Of a stretch of 64,000 bases of DNA, positions 50,462-59,280 are shown piece after piece. How positions within the stretch are numbered: the stretch's first letter is position 1; each line of letters opens with the position of its first letter. Position numbers and translations under genes: made by a program. The notes below the pieces were generated by a model, which was not told the DNA's origin, searched no databases, and saw nothing but the letters and a program-made list of their open reading frames with translations. Source of the DNA: Flavilitoribacter sp020436695. Lineage in GTDB: Bacteria; Bacteroidota; Bacteroidia; Chitinophagales; Saprospiraceae. Location: NCBI GenBank assembly GCA_041392665.1, contig JAWKLQ010000004.1:124001-188000 (forward strand). The letters run 5' to 3'.

Positions 50462-51751
50462 TTATTCGTTTACTACCCGTAATCCTCTACGATCAAAGTT
50501 TACCTTGAATTGACGGGCAAACTCTTTTGCTTTAGCTACTTTATCGGTATGGTCATACTCATTTAGTTGTTTTGCGGTTGCGTGACCTGTGATCGCTTGG
50601 ATCATTGATTCTGAAATCCCCCAATACTTTGCTAGAGAAACGAAAGTCCTTCGGCAACTGTGGGAAGTTATCTTTTGCCATTTCGGGACTGGTTCAGCAT
50701 CTTTTACCTTTCCCCCACTGGTTTCTATTGTCTCAAATAAAGTGTCAATTCCAGCTAATTCACAAACTTCTTTGATGTACTCATTAAGTTTTTGGTTTGC
50801 AAGTTTAGGTGAATAAAACTCATATTTTTCAAAAATGGGTAACACCATAGGGAGTACTGGAATTATCACATCTGTTTTTCCCGTCTTTACTTGTCTTGTA
50901 ATATGAATAAAAAGGTCACCATCTTCATCTTTAAAAAAGTTGTTAGGCTTGAAGCGGACGAAATCACTAAAGCGCTGGCCGCTATAAATCCCGATCAAGA
51001 ATAAGCTTCTAGCTTTATCTAAACGCTTGTTATCAGAAAGGTCTAATTTCTCTAGTAGTGTGATTTCGTGTTGGGTGAGTATTGGGTATCTTACTTTTAC
51101 TTTTTCAATAGTAAAGTCTTCGAATTTTCTGTTTTTATGTAAATCCCTACGCATAGCTTCACGCATGAATTGACGGAAGACCTCAAATACTTTAGCTGCA
51201 TAGTTTATACTGTGCTTCTTTTCATTGAATAAAAATAGCTTAAAAGCTTCTCTGAAATTATAATCAACTTCAGCGAAAGGTATTTCTGCTTTAAATTCTC
51301 TCAAAAGGTTTGAGACAGTGCGTAGTACCTTTGTAGTTCCCGCTTTAGCGTTCGGGTCATTTTCCCTTTCAGAAACAAATGCTTTAGCAAAACTGACTAA
51401 GTCAACAACTTCATCTGTTTCTCGCTCAACTTTTCCTGTCCTTAGGTCTAGCTCCGTTTTAAAATTGTCTATAGATATTTCCCCAAAATCATACTCCTTG
51501 AAAATAGCTTGGGTAAGGTAGGCTAACTCATCTAAGCGCCTATTTAATTCTGGGTAGTCAGGGTGCTTTTTAGAGTACCTAGCGCGGCGAGACTTTTTAT
51601 CCCAATATTTAGGGTCGACCTTTTCACCAGTAGACCATACAAGGCGTTTGCCATTAGGAATGTACCGGTAGGCCAAGTAGATCAATGTTTCGGATTCACT
51701 ATTATCCTTAAGGAAAAACCGTACAGGTGGGATTTTCAACCTTTTTGCCAT
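50462..51751 (-). CDS. int: Tyrosine recombinase (element integrase)
   Basis: 429 residues, the Bacteroidota phage/ICE integrase type. The N-terminal arm-binding part starts KRLKIPPVRFFLKDNSESETLIYLAYRYIPNGKRLVWSTGEKVDPKYWDKKSRRARYS. The core-binding domain follows (residues 115-205). In the catalytic domain the set is complete: Arg260 (IYSGQRFSD), Lys289 or Lys292 (VKTGKT), His364-x2-Arg367 (SHSCRRTF), His390 (ITGHATAKQL) and the nucleophile Tyr399 (NEYDHTD). It lies 180 bases from attR and reads toward the element interior, the usual arrangement for tRNA-targeting integrases. Confidence 0.95.
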   Translation of the reverse strand: MAKRLKIPPVRFFLKDNSESETLIYLAYRYIPNGKRLVWSTGEKVDPKYWDKKSRRARYSKKHPDYPELNRRLDELAYLTQAIFKEYDFGEISIDNFKTELDLRTGKVERETDEVVDLVSFAKAFVSERENDPNAKAGTTKVLRTVSNLLREFKAEIPFAEVDYNFREAFKLFLFNEKKHSINYAAKVFEVFRQFMREAMRRDLHKNRKFEDFTIEKVKVRYPILTQHEITLLEKLDLSDNKRLDKARSLFLIGIYSGQRFSDFVRFKPNNFFKDEDGDLFIHITRQVKTGKTDVIIPVLPMVLPIFEKYEFYSPKLANQKLNEYIKEVCELAGIDTLFETIETSGGKVKDAEPVPKWQKITSHSCRRTFVSLAKYWGISESMIQAITGHATAKQLNEYDHTDKVAKAKEFARQFKVNFDRRGLRVVNE

Positions 51752-51930
51752 TACAATTAGTGATTTTCTTATAGAACAAATATATCAATTTTTTAGACAA
51801 TAGATGACGAATAAGGTGACGAAGTTTTGAATTATTATGATGTGTTGTGATGGTAATTATGAGTAAAATATTTTATAAACCATTGATTTTAAGACTGTAT
51901 GTGATTTTAATAGAAATAGCAATAAAATAA

Positions 51931-51954
51931 AGGTTCGAATCCTCTCACCCCGAC
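51931..51954 (+). repeat. attR: right 24-bp attachment repeat
   Basis: Identical to 30350-30373, that is the T-arm and acceptor end of tRNA-Pro. It is preceded by AT-rich element DNA and followed by core sequence with the tRNA's own terminator. Confidence 0.92.
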
Positions 51955-51962
51955 CATATCCG

Positions 51963-51994
51963 AAAAGGTCAGCAACATTTGTTGCTGGCCTTTT
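51963..51994 (+). terminator. Original tRNA-Pro terminator, displaced by integration
   Basis: AAAAGGTCAGCAAC (51963-51976) pairs with GTTGCTGGCCTTTT (51981-51994), one G-T or mismatch position, followed by GTCATTT. It lies 8 bases past attR, where the tRNA terminator would stand in the empty site. Downstream to 52281 I see no gene; the promoter of the metalloprotease must lie there. Confidence 0.75.
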
Positions 51995-52281
51995 GTCATT
52001 TCAGTAGCGATGTAACCACTTCACTTTGAGCGATTCTGCCGTCTTCCTGTTTGCCAATATCACATCTTATTTTTTCAGCATTAGAGACGTAAAAGCACTT
52101 CAGATACTATCACCAACATATTTCAACCTACAGACAAAAAAGATAACAACTCCCGAAATTTTCTACCTATATTCGACTTAGCAACTTAAACGCTAACCGG
52201 GCACCTTTTTGACGGCCATTTACGGGCCGGGAGTAGTATTCGGATAGACGTTTATGGTACAATCCAAACAATATAAAAACT

Positions 52282-54189
52282 ATGTTTTCGCTTAAAACCC
52301 GGAATGCAGCATCACTGCTTGTTGTGTTGCTATCTTGCCTGTTCGCCTACCCACTACTTAGTCAGGAATATTCTTTCCAACCCGATCTCAGACAAATATC
52401 TGGTCTTCTCGACCGCGCACCCCTCCAAGGAGGTGGGAGAGCCGCTGGTGTAACGATCGAATTACCGACGCCCGAAGGAAAGCTGATCCGATTCGAAACG
52501 ATGGAATCACCGGTGGTCAGTGCACGTATTGCACAGCGATTGCAGTTGCGTACTTATGCCCTGCAGGCTCCGGATGGCATCGTTGGTCGACTTACCTATA
52601 CACCGTCGGGCCTTTTCGGGGTCTTTCTCGAGTATGGCCGACTGTATTTTCTGGAGCTTACCGACGCGGCAACCGGTCAATATCGTACCATTTACGGACA
52701 GGGCTCTGTGGAAGATCATGTGTGTCAGGTTGAAGCAACGGCAAATAGTGTCTTGCCGGCCACCGAAAAACAGTTTATTCCCGGTGCTCCGGTAAATCCT
52801 GTCGCTGCGATGAGCTTCGGCACTAACCTTCGCACCTATGATCTGGTGGTAGTAGGTACGGAAGAGTACACCGCTTATTTTGCGGATCAGGCGACGGCGG
52901 AGACCAATATCGTCAACATTGTTAATGCTTTCAATCTGATCTATAATACGGAAATGTCCATCCACCTCAATCTGGTTGATTATGTTGCCTTGACTACGGA
53001 TAGTTATGATTCGGAAAATCAGGGTGGCGCTAATTTGGCCGGCACCATTATCGCTGATGTCTACCCCAATACGGCTAATTATGATCTCGGGCAGGTATTT
53101 CACAAAACGGCATCGGGAGGCAGTGGAGAAGCCGGTTTGGGAGTTGTATGCACTGGAGATAAAGGCAAAGGCTGGTCTTCTGATTCAAAACCCATTGCCA
53201 CTAATTCCTCATGGATCATCCTTGCGGCTCATGAGATCGGCCATCAGTTCGGGGCGGAACACTCTTTTGACGGCACTACCAATTATTGCCGTAACCGAGC
53301 CGCCGGTTCGGCCTACGAACCGATGTCGGGCTCGACGATCATGAGCTACTTTGGCGTTTGCGATAACCAGAACGTCAGTCCTCCGGAGCTTACGGTTTTT
53401 AACGTGCATAGCCTGGATCAGATGAATACCTACGTCACCACCGGAAGCGGCAATACCTGCCCGGTCAGCTCGGCCAATGGCAATACGCCGCCGATTGCCA
53501 GTGCCAATCCCATGAGCAGTACTGCCTTGACCATCCCTCAGGCAACCCCTTTCCGACTGACGGGAGCAGGTGCGGATGCCGACGGCGATCAGCTTTCATT
53601 TTCCTGGGAACAACACGATCTGGCCAGTTCAGCACCTCCTACTACGGACGACACACCACGGGCCAACGACCCAACGGCGCCGCTGTTCCGCAGCTATTAT
53701 CCGGCACCTACACCTACCCGGACATTCCCTAACCAGGCCAGCCTGCTGGCGCATGACTATCTCAATAAAGATGAAGCACTGCCCACGGTAGGACGTGCGA
53801 TGAATTTCCGCTTGACCGTCCGGGATTACCGGGCCGGCGGCGGCGGTGTGAATTGGGATAATCTGGCCGTAACGGTTGACAACAATAATACGCCCTTTGC
53901 GCTAACCGCTCCGAACGGAGAAGAAAGCTGGACGGCCGGCACCTCGCAGACCATCCAATGGGATGTTGCAGCAACAGGGGGTTATTGTAGTAGTGTAAAC
54001 ATCAGGCTGTCGTTGGACGGCGGATATACTTTTCCGATCCTATTGACCGCAGCAACTGCCAATGACGGCAGTCAGTTGGTCACCATCCCTGCTAATGTGA
54101 ACAGCACTCAGGCCCGGGTAGAGGTCTCCTGCGCCAACAATTCGCCAGTTGTCTTTTTTGATATTTCGGATGGCGATTTCCCTTCATAG
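52282..54189 (+). CDS. Secreted M12-type zinc metalloprotease (reprolysin-like)
   Basis: 635 residues with a signal peptide (SLLVVLLSCLFAYPLLSQ). A propeptide-like part covers about 35-170. The catalytic domain (RTYDLVVVGTEEYTAYFADQATAETNIVNIVNAFNLIYNTEMSIHLNLVD) is of the metzincin type found in many Bacteroidota, with the zinc site HEIGHQFGAEH at residues 317-327 and a Met-turn-like MSGSTIMSYFG. C-terminal to it are Ig-like or CARDB-like modules (LSFSWEQHD; LTAPNGEESWTAGTSQTIQWDVA). The usual type IX secretion tail is not present at the C-terminus (ends DGDFPS), so export may end in the periplasm or use another route. Confidence 0.87.
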   Translation: MFSLKTRNAASLLVVLLSCLFAYPLLSQEYSFQPDLRQISGLLDRAPLQGGGRAAGVTIELPTPEGKLIRFETMESPVVSARIAQRLQLRTYALQAPDGIVGRLTYTPSGLFGVFLEYGRLYFLELTDAATGQYRTIYGQGSVEDHVCQVEATANSVLPATEKQFIPGAPVNPVAAMSFGTNLRTYDLVVVGTEEYTAYFADQATAETNIVNIVNAFNLIYNTEMSIHLNLVDYVALTTDSYDSENQGGANLAGTIIADVYPNTANYDLGQVFHKTASGGSGEAGLGVVCTGDKGKGWSSDSKPIATNSSWIILAAHEIGHQFGAEHSFDGTTNYCRNRAAGSAYEPMSGSTIMSYFGVCDNQNVSPPELTVFNVHSLDQMNTYVTTGSGNTCPVSSANGNTPPIASANPMSSTALTIPQATPFRLTGAGADADGDQLSFSWEQHDLASSAPPTTDDTPRANDPTAPLFRSYYPAPTPTRTFPNQASLLAHDYLNKDEALPTVGRAMNFRLTVRDYRAGGGGVNWDNLAVTVDNNNTPFALTAPNGEESWTAGTSQTIQWDVAATGGYCSSVNIRLSLDGGYTFPILLTAATANDGSQLVTIPANVNSTQARVEVSCANNSPVVFFDISDGDFPS

Positions 54190-54264
54190 GTTGTTAGCCT
54201 GTTATTAACCTTGAGTTCATACCATAGTTGTAGTTTTGTGTCCGAATATCATAAAACAACCATC

Positions 54265-55131
54265 ATGCAACTTGCTAATCACCACGCTCACTCGCATTTC
54301 AGCGACGGCCGACTGACACCTGAAGACTATCTCAAAAACGCCATCGACCAGCATCTGTTATTGTACGGATTTGCCGATCACGCGCCGGTCCCGATCGACA
54401 ATTTCGGAGCCATGACCATGAAGCAGTTAGAAGGCTATCTGATGGAGGTAGATCGTCTAAAAGAACGGTACGGGCAACAGATCCAGATCTACAAATCCCT
54501 GGAAGTAGATTATATCCCAGGTGTGATCAATGTGCATAGCCCGCATATTCAGGCGGCCGATCTGGATTATACCGTCGGCGCCGTTCATTTTGTCGACCGT
54601 TTTGCTGATGGTCGCCCCTGGGGGTTTGAAGCTTCCCATGAGAATTTTCAAAAAGGTGTAGAGGAGATCTTCGAAGGGGATATCCGGATTGCCATCAACC
54701 GGTATTATACCATGATCCGGGAAATGATTACAACACACTGCCCGGATGTGATCGCTCACCTGGATCGCATTAAGAAACTGAATAAAGGGGACCGATACTT
54801 CTCGGAAGATGCAGAATGGTATCGCCAGGAAGTACTTGAAACTTTGGTGCTCATTGCCGGTTCCGGAGCGGTCATGGAAGTGAACACCAAAGGGTTTTAC
54901 AAAGGAGAGATCGAAGATACTTATCCCGGAAAATGGGTGTTGCAGGTAGCTCGTGAACTCAATATCCCGGTCCATCTATCCTCCGATGCCCATCATCCGG
55001 ATGATATTACCAAAGGCTTCGAGTATGCCGGCAGCCTGCTTAAATCAATTAGCTACCGGACAACCCGGATCTTCCTTGATGGCAGCTGGCAGGAAGTAGA
55101 ACTGGAACCTTCGGCTATTTATACCAGTTAG
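54265..55131 (+). CDS. PHP-domain phosphatase (histidinol-phosphatase-like)
   Basis: 288 residues from ATG 54265 (the frame is open to 54211). The PHP metal sites are visible: NHHAHSHFSDG (His-x-His near residue 5-7), GFADHAP, SLEVDYIPG, GAVHFVD, DVIAHLDRIKKLNKG and VHLSSDAHHPDDI. This is the HisJ/HisK-type PHP plan that removes phosphate from histidinol phosphate. No his genes are in view, so the substrate is not certain. Past the stop, AGTCGTAAGTC occurs twice and its complement once (55132-55195), forming a possible terminator hairpin with the next, convergent gene. Confidence 0.8.
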   Translation: MQLANHHAHSHFSDGRLTPEDYLKNAIDQHLLLYGFADHAPVPIDNFGAMTMKQLEGYLMEVDRLKERYGQQIQIYKSLEVDYIPGVINVHSPHIQAADLDYTVGAVHFVDRFADGRPWGFEASHENFQKGVEEIFEGDIRIAINRYYTMIREMITTHCPDVIAHLDRIKKLNKGDRYFSEDAEWYRQEVLETLVLIAGSGAVMEVNTKGFYKGEIEDTYPGKWVLQVARELNIPVHLSSDAHHPDDITKGFEYAGSLLKSISYRTTRIFLDGSWQEVELEPSAIYTS

Positions 55132-55195
55132 TCGTAAGTCAACCAGTCGTAAGTCGTTAGTAATCAAATGAAGGACTTAAGACTTACGACTCAAA

Positions 55196-56392
55196 TTACC
55201 CCATAGCCTGCTCCAGATCGGTAATAATATCCTCTACATTCTCAATGCCAACGGAAAGCCTGATCAGTCCGTCGGTGATCTGATTGGCAATGCGTACTTC
55301 ACGCGGAACCCGAAGGTGTGACATTGAGGCCGGATGCAACACTAGTGTATCCACATCACCCATAGTAGGGGCCAGGGTACAAAACTGCAGCTTATCCATA
55401 AATTCTTTGCCGGCTTCCAGTCCTCCCGCCAGTTCGAAACTCAGCATGCCGCCGAAGGCTTTCATCTGTCGTTTGGCCAGTTGATGATCCGGATGGGAGG
55501 GAAGTCCAGGATAATTCACCTGCTCCACCTTCGGATGTTTTTCAAGGTATTCGGCAATAGCCAGTGCATTGGAGCAGTGCCGAATCATGCGCAATTCCAG
55601 GGTTTTCATTCCGTTGTTGATCAGCCAGGCGTCCCAGGCGTTACTATTGGCCCCAACGAGCTTCAGGCCGGCAAACAGATCATCCTGATGGCCGTCGTTC
55701 ACCTTGCCGATCAGGGCACCGCCGGTGGAATTACCGTGTCCGTTCAGGTATTTGGTAGTAGAGTGTACGATGAAATCAACGCCAAAAGCAAAAGGTTGCT
55801 GCACGTAGGGCGAACTGAAGGTATTGTCGGCGGTCACCAGACAGTCGTATCGTTTTCCCAGGTCGACCAGCGTGGGAATATCTACGCAGGCCAGTGTGGG
55901 GTTCGCCGGTGTCTCAAAATAGATCATCCGAATGCTGTCGTCGGCTTTGAGCAGGCGTTCTACTTCATCCGGATCCCGCAGATCGGTCAGTACCGGAGTG
56001 ATATTTAAAGGTTTCAGAATGCGATTGAACAATTCGGTGGTGCCCCCGTAGAGATTCCCCTGAGTGAGTATCTTCTGTCCTGGTTTCAGCGTCCCCAGCG
56101 CCAGCGTCGCAATGGCGGCCATTCCGGAACTGAATAAATAGCAATAGGCTTCCATATCCAGCTTATAAGTCTCCAGTCTGGCGATCTTTGCGGCTACACT
56201 TTCAATGGTCGGATTGCCGAATCTGCTGTACAAATGACCCGCTTCTTCACCCGTAAATACTTTCATACCTTGTTCGATGGAAGAAAACTCGAAGGAGCTG
56301 GTGGCATAAATGGGCAGGGAATGTGCATCGGTAGTACTTTTGATCTTGACGTCGTGCACACATTGGGAACCGAAACCGTTGTTGTTTTTCAT
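55196..56392 (-). CDS. Cys/Met-metabolism PLP enzyme (methionine gamma-lyase or O-acetylhomoserine sulfhydrylase type)
   Basis: 398 residues. Fold-type I PLP signatures: LPIYATSSFEFSSIEQGMKVFTGEEAGHLYSRFGNPT, YLFSSGMAAIATLALGTLKPGQ, YFETPANPTLACVDIPTL, TADNTFSSPYVQQPFAFGVDFIVHSTTKYLNGHGNSTGGAL with the PLP-binding Lys214 in STTKY, and RIANQITDGLIRLSVGIENVEDIITDLEQA. Members split or build sulfur amino acids. Sequence alone does not separate gamma-lyase, cystathionine gamma-synthase and sulfhydrylase; GNPT and HGN..GGA lean toward the lyase/sulfhydrylase side. Confidence 0.85.
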   Translation of the reverse strand: MKNNNGFGSQCVHDVKIKSTTDAHSLPIYATSSFEFSSIEQGMKVFTGEEAGHLYSRFGNPTIESVAAKIARLETYKLDMEAYCYLFSSGMAAIATLALGTLKPGQKILTQGNLYGGTTELFNRILKPLNITPVLTDLRDPDEVERLLKADDSIRMIYFETPANPTLACVDIPTLVDLGKRYDCLVTADNTFSSPYVQQPFAFGVDFIVHSTTKYLNGHGNSTGGALIGKVNDGHQDDLFAGLKLVGANSNAWDAWLINNGMKTLELRMIRHCSNALAIAEYLEKHPKVEQVNYPGLPSHPDHQLAKRQMKAFGGMLSFELAGGLEAGKEFMDKLQFCTLAPTMGDVDTLVLHPASMSHLRVPREVRIANQITDGLIRLSVGIENVEDIITDLEQAMG

Positions 56393-56531
56393 GATCTGGT
56401 TTTAGATTACTTGTGACCAGGCAGCAGTTCGTAATAGACTGCCAAAATAACGGTCACAAAGATTTAACTTTTTACCAAATTCCCCGTCTGTAGTGCAAAT
56501 AGTTTTATTTTTGCGAAAATTTTGCAGAGTC

Positions 56532-57608
56532 ATGTCCCAGGAAGTGTTTGATAATGAACCGTTCGAGGATCAGGATGGAAATGACAATGACGAATATTCG
56601 AGGCACCAGCAGATCGTTATTGACCCAAAGCAGTCGCCCATACGCATTGACAAATTCCTGATGGATCGATTGGAGAAGACTTCCCGCAATCGCGTACAAA
56701 ATGCGATTCGGGCTGGTTCCGTATTAGTCAATGATCAGGAAATAAAACCCAACTTTAAGATCAAACCCGGGCAGGTCATTACAATCATCTTACCGGATTT
56801 GCCGGCCGATCATGGAGGCCCGGTGGAGCCCGAAGATATTCCACTTGATATTCGCTACGAAGATGAACATGTGCTGGTGATCCATAAGCCGGCAGGCATG
56901 GTGGTGCATCCGGGGATCGGACATCGACGCGGCACCCTGGTTAATGCACTGGCCTATCATTTCAAGGAACTACCGGTCATGGAAGGCAATCAGTCGGACC
57001 GGCTGGGCCTGGTACATCGCATTGATAAGAATACTTCCGGCCTTCTGGTCATCGCCAAGTCCGATTATGCGATGACCCATCTGGCCAAGCAGTTCTACCA
57101 ACATACCGTTGATCGTACTTATCTGGCTTTGGTCTGGGGAGAGATCGATCCACCCGATGGTACCGTTAATGCGCACGTAGGCAGGCATCCGAGATTTCGG
57201 AAATTGTTTACTGTCTTTCCCGAGAATGATCAGGGGAAATGGGCCGTTACTCACTACCGGACCTTGGAGGCATTGTATTATGTCAGTCTGATCGAGTGTA
57301 AGCTGGAAACCGGACGCACGCATCAGATCCGTATTCATCTGCAGCACCTTGGGCATCCACTTTTCAGTGATGATAAATACGGTGGTGATCAGATCGTAAA
57401 AGGTACGGTTTTCAGTAAGTACAAAAGATTTGTGGAGAATTGTTTTACGGTGATGCCACGCCAGGCTTTGCACGCGAAATCTTTGGGTTTTACCCATCCG
57501 GTTACTGGTGAAAGACTACATTTTGAGGATGAGCTACCTTCGGACTTTCAGTCGGTTCTGGAAAAGTGGAGAACCTACGTCAATAGCCGGAAAGAATTAT
57601 TGGGATAA
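56532..57608 (+). CDS. RluA-family RNA pseudouridine synthase
   Basis: 358 residues from ATG 56532 (the frame continues upstream but without conservation). It has an acidic N-terminus, an S4 domain (IRIDKFLMDRLEKTSRNRVQNAIRAGSVLVND, about residues 35-66), and the catalytic domain: IRYEDEHVLVIHKPAGMVVHPGIGHRRGTLVNAL, LGLVHRIDKNTSGLLVIAKSD with the catalytic Asp165, and ECKLETGRTHQIRIHLQHLGHPLFSDDKYGG. This is the RluD-like group that modifies large-subunit rRNA. The stop is 2 bases before the next gene. Confidence 0.93.
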   Translation: MSQEVFDNEPFEDQDGNDNDEYSRHQQIVIDPKQSPIRIDKFLMDRLEKTSRNRVQNAIRAGSVLVNDQEIKPNFKIKPGQVITIILPDLPADHGGPVEPEDIPLDIRYEDEHVLVIHKPAGMVVHPGIGHRRGTLVNALAYHFKELPVMEGNQSDRLGLVHRIDKNTSGLLVIAKSDYAMTHLAKQFYQHTVDRTYLALVWGEIDPPDGTVNAHVGRHPRFRKLFTVFPENDQGKWAVTHYRTLEALYYVSLIECKLETGRTHQIRIHLQHLGHPLFSDDKYGGDQIVKGTVFSKYKRFVENCFTVMPRQALHAKSLGFTHPVTGERLHFEDELPSDFQSVLEKWRTYVNSRKELLG

Positions 57609-57610
57609 TC

Positions 57611-58165
57611 ATGGAGCCTTATATCGAAAGAACCAGGAAGTGGGTAGAGCAGTGGGTGATCGGCCTGAATCTTTGTCCGTTTGCAGCAGTGCCTTTTCGT
57701 AAAGATCAGATCAGATATTTCCTTTCCGAGACGATAGATGCGGAGGAATTGATGATCGATTTTCTTGGGGAGTTAAATCTGCTTTGCGATACGACCGCCT
57801 CAAATCTGGCTACTACGTTACTCATCCATCCAAAGATCCTGACTGATTTTGAAGATTACCTGGATTTTGCATCAGAAGCAGAAGCCGTAATCGAACAGGC
57901 CGGCTTAGACGGTGTTTTTCAGATTGCGACCTTTCATCCAGATTATCGTTTCGCCGATGCGCCTGCCGACGACCCGGCTCATTACACCAACCGTTCTCCT
58001 TTTCCCATGCTGCACATCATCAGGGAAGAGAGTATTTCCGAAGCGGCGGAACATTATCCGGACCTGGAGTCAATTCCCCGGCGCAATATGGAATTGTTAC
58101 GGGAAATGGGTAGAGATGAGATCCGGGACTTATTGGCCGGTATCGGTTCCAATAAAAAAGACTAA
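57611..58165 (+). CDS. DUF1415 family protein
   Basis: 184 residues. The start YIERTRKWVEQWVIGLNLCPFAAVPFRKDQIRYFLSE, the middle TTLLIHPKILTDFEDYLDF, and the segment GVFQIATFHPDYRFADAPADDPAHYTNRSPFPMLHIIREESISEAAEHYPDLESIPRRNMELLREMG are the full DUF1415 pattern, including Asn-Leu-Cys-Pro-Phe and FHPDY.FA. Function is not established. It starts 2 bases after rluA and is certainly co-transcribed. Confidence 0.9.
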   Translation: MEPYIERTRKWVEQWVIGLNLCPFAAVPFRKDQIRYFLSETIDAEELMIDFLGELNLLCDTTASNLATTLLIHPKILTDFEDYLDFASEAEAVIEQAGLDGVFQIATFHPDYRFADAPADDPAHYTNRSPFPMLHIIREESISEAAEHYPDLESIPRRNMELLREMGRDEIRDLLAGIGSNKKD

Positions 58166-58220
58166 GAAGCTGTATAAAAAGCAATTTCCTAACAATCCCA
58201 AAGTCCAAACCGCTTAAAAA

Positions 58221-59237
58221 ATGACCTTACAGGAAAGGCTATCCGTCCTGATCAAGTTGGGCGAATTGTTATCCGCGCCGGATGAATACCGCGAAGCAGT
58301 CATTCATCGCTCCTATTATCACAATCAATGGCTGACCAAAGAAAATCAGCGACTGGCACTGGAGTCGATCGCAAATCATATGTTACAACCCGACAAGTTG
58401 GATCAATGGTTGCAACGATATGATATGCACGAACCCGAAGCCCCTTTGAAAGTGGGACTGGTGCTCGCCGGAAATATTCCGCTGGTTGGCTTTCATGATG
58501 TGTTATGTGTATTTGTAGCCGGACATCGATCCATCATTAAGCTTTCGGATAAAGATCCTTATCTGTTGCCCTTTCTGTTGAAACGTTTGGGGGAGATCGA
58601 TCCACGTACCAAAGCTTACTTTGAGATCGTAGAACGCCTGGATGATTTCGATGCGGTTATCGCAACCGGTAGTAATAACTCGGCCCGTTATTTCGAGGCT
58701 TATTTCGGTAAATATCCGCACATTATCCGGCGCAATCGCAACGCAGTAGCGGTGCTGACCGGGGCCGAGTCTGCTGAAGAACTGCATCGCCTGGGGGACG
58801 ATGTGTTTCGGTATTTTGGCCTTGGTTGTCGCAATGTTGCCAAATTATATCTGCCTAAAGGCTATAAATTTGAAGCGTTGCTTACCGCCCTGCATGAATA
58901 TCGGGAGGTAGTCAATCATTCCAAGTACAAGAATAATTTTGACTACAACTATGCGCTCTTTATGCTGAATAAGGTTTCTTATGAGGCCAATGGCTGTATT
59001 CTTTTAACGGAAAACTCCAGTCTGCAATCACACATCGGCGGCCTACATTACGAATATTATGAGAGTGAGGAACAACTTCGGGAAGAGTTGGCTGAGCGTC
59101 AAAAGGAGATACAGTGTGTGATCAGTCGGAAGAATTTTCCGGATATTCCGGTTTTTGATTTTGGACAGGCTCAGGAACCGGAGTTGTGGGACTACGCCGA
59201 TGGGGTCGATACCCTACAGTTTTTGCTGGACTTATAA
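58221..59237 (+). CDS. LuxC-type acyl-CoA reductase
   Basis: 338 residues. The family features are KVGLVLAGNIPLVGFHDVLCVFVAGHRSIIKLSDKDPYLLPFLLKRLGEI (nucleotide-binding region), VIATGSNNSARYFEAYFGKYPHIIRRNRNAVAVLTGAES and FRYFGLGCRNVAKLYLPKGY, where Cys203 is the predicted acyl nucleophile. LuxC-like proteins reduce fatty acyl-CoA or acyl-enzyme to aldehyde with NADPH. The form here, shorter than marine luxC, is common in Bacteroidota, where its physiological role is not known. Third gene of the rluA-DUF1415 operon, 55 bases downstream of DUF1415. Confidence 0.85.
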   Translation: MTLQERLSVLIKLGELLSAPDEYREAVIHRSYYHNQWLTKENQRLALESIANHMLQPDKLDQWLQRYDMHEPEAPLKVGLVLAGNIPLVGFHDVLCVFVAGHRSIIKLSDKDPYLLPFLLKRLGEIDPRTKAYFEIVERLDDFDAVIATGSNNSARYFEAYFGKYPHIIRRNRNAVAVLTGAESAEELHRLGDDVFRYFGLGCRNVAKLYLPKGYKFEALLTALHEYREVVNHSKYKNNFDYNYALFMLNKVSYEANGCILLTENSSLQSHIGGLHYEYYESEEQLREELAERQKEIQCVISRKNFPDIPVFDFGQAQEPELWDYADGVDTLQFLLDL

Positions 59238-59246
59238 AAAAGAATA

Positions 59247-59272
59247 CGGGCTAACCGGATCCGGTTAGCCCG
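59247..59272 (-). terminator. Perfect 26-nt palindrome between convergent genes
   Basis: CGGGCTAACCGG with its complement CCGGTTAGCCCG around a 2-base centre. On the reverse strand it is followed by TATTCTTTTTTAT, so it terminates the leftward SPFH gene; it may also stop the rightward operon. Confidence 0.8.
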
Positions 59273-59280
59273 CAATGCTT

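Larger units (their letters stand above)
30350..51954. mobile_element. 21.6-kb integrative element in tRNA-Pro
   Basis: Bounded by a perfect 24-bp direct repeat of the tRNA-Pro 3' end (30350-30373 and 51931-51954). The integrase gene lies 180 bases inside the right copy. DNA between the repeats is visibly AT-richer than either flank and encodes almost only accessory proteins: integrase, excisionase-like proteins, a replication module, an XRE/SH3 switch, nucleases, membrane proteins and a tail-hub-like operon. No relaxase, coupling protein, type IV secretion gene, large terminase, portal, capsid or lysis gene is recognisable. It is therefore not a complete prophage or conjugative element by any standard test I can apply by eye. 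A satellite-like or replicating integrative element is my inference. Confidence 0.92.
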
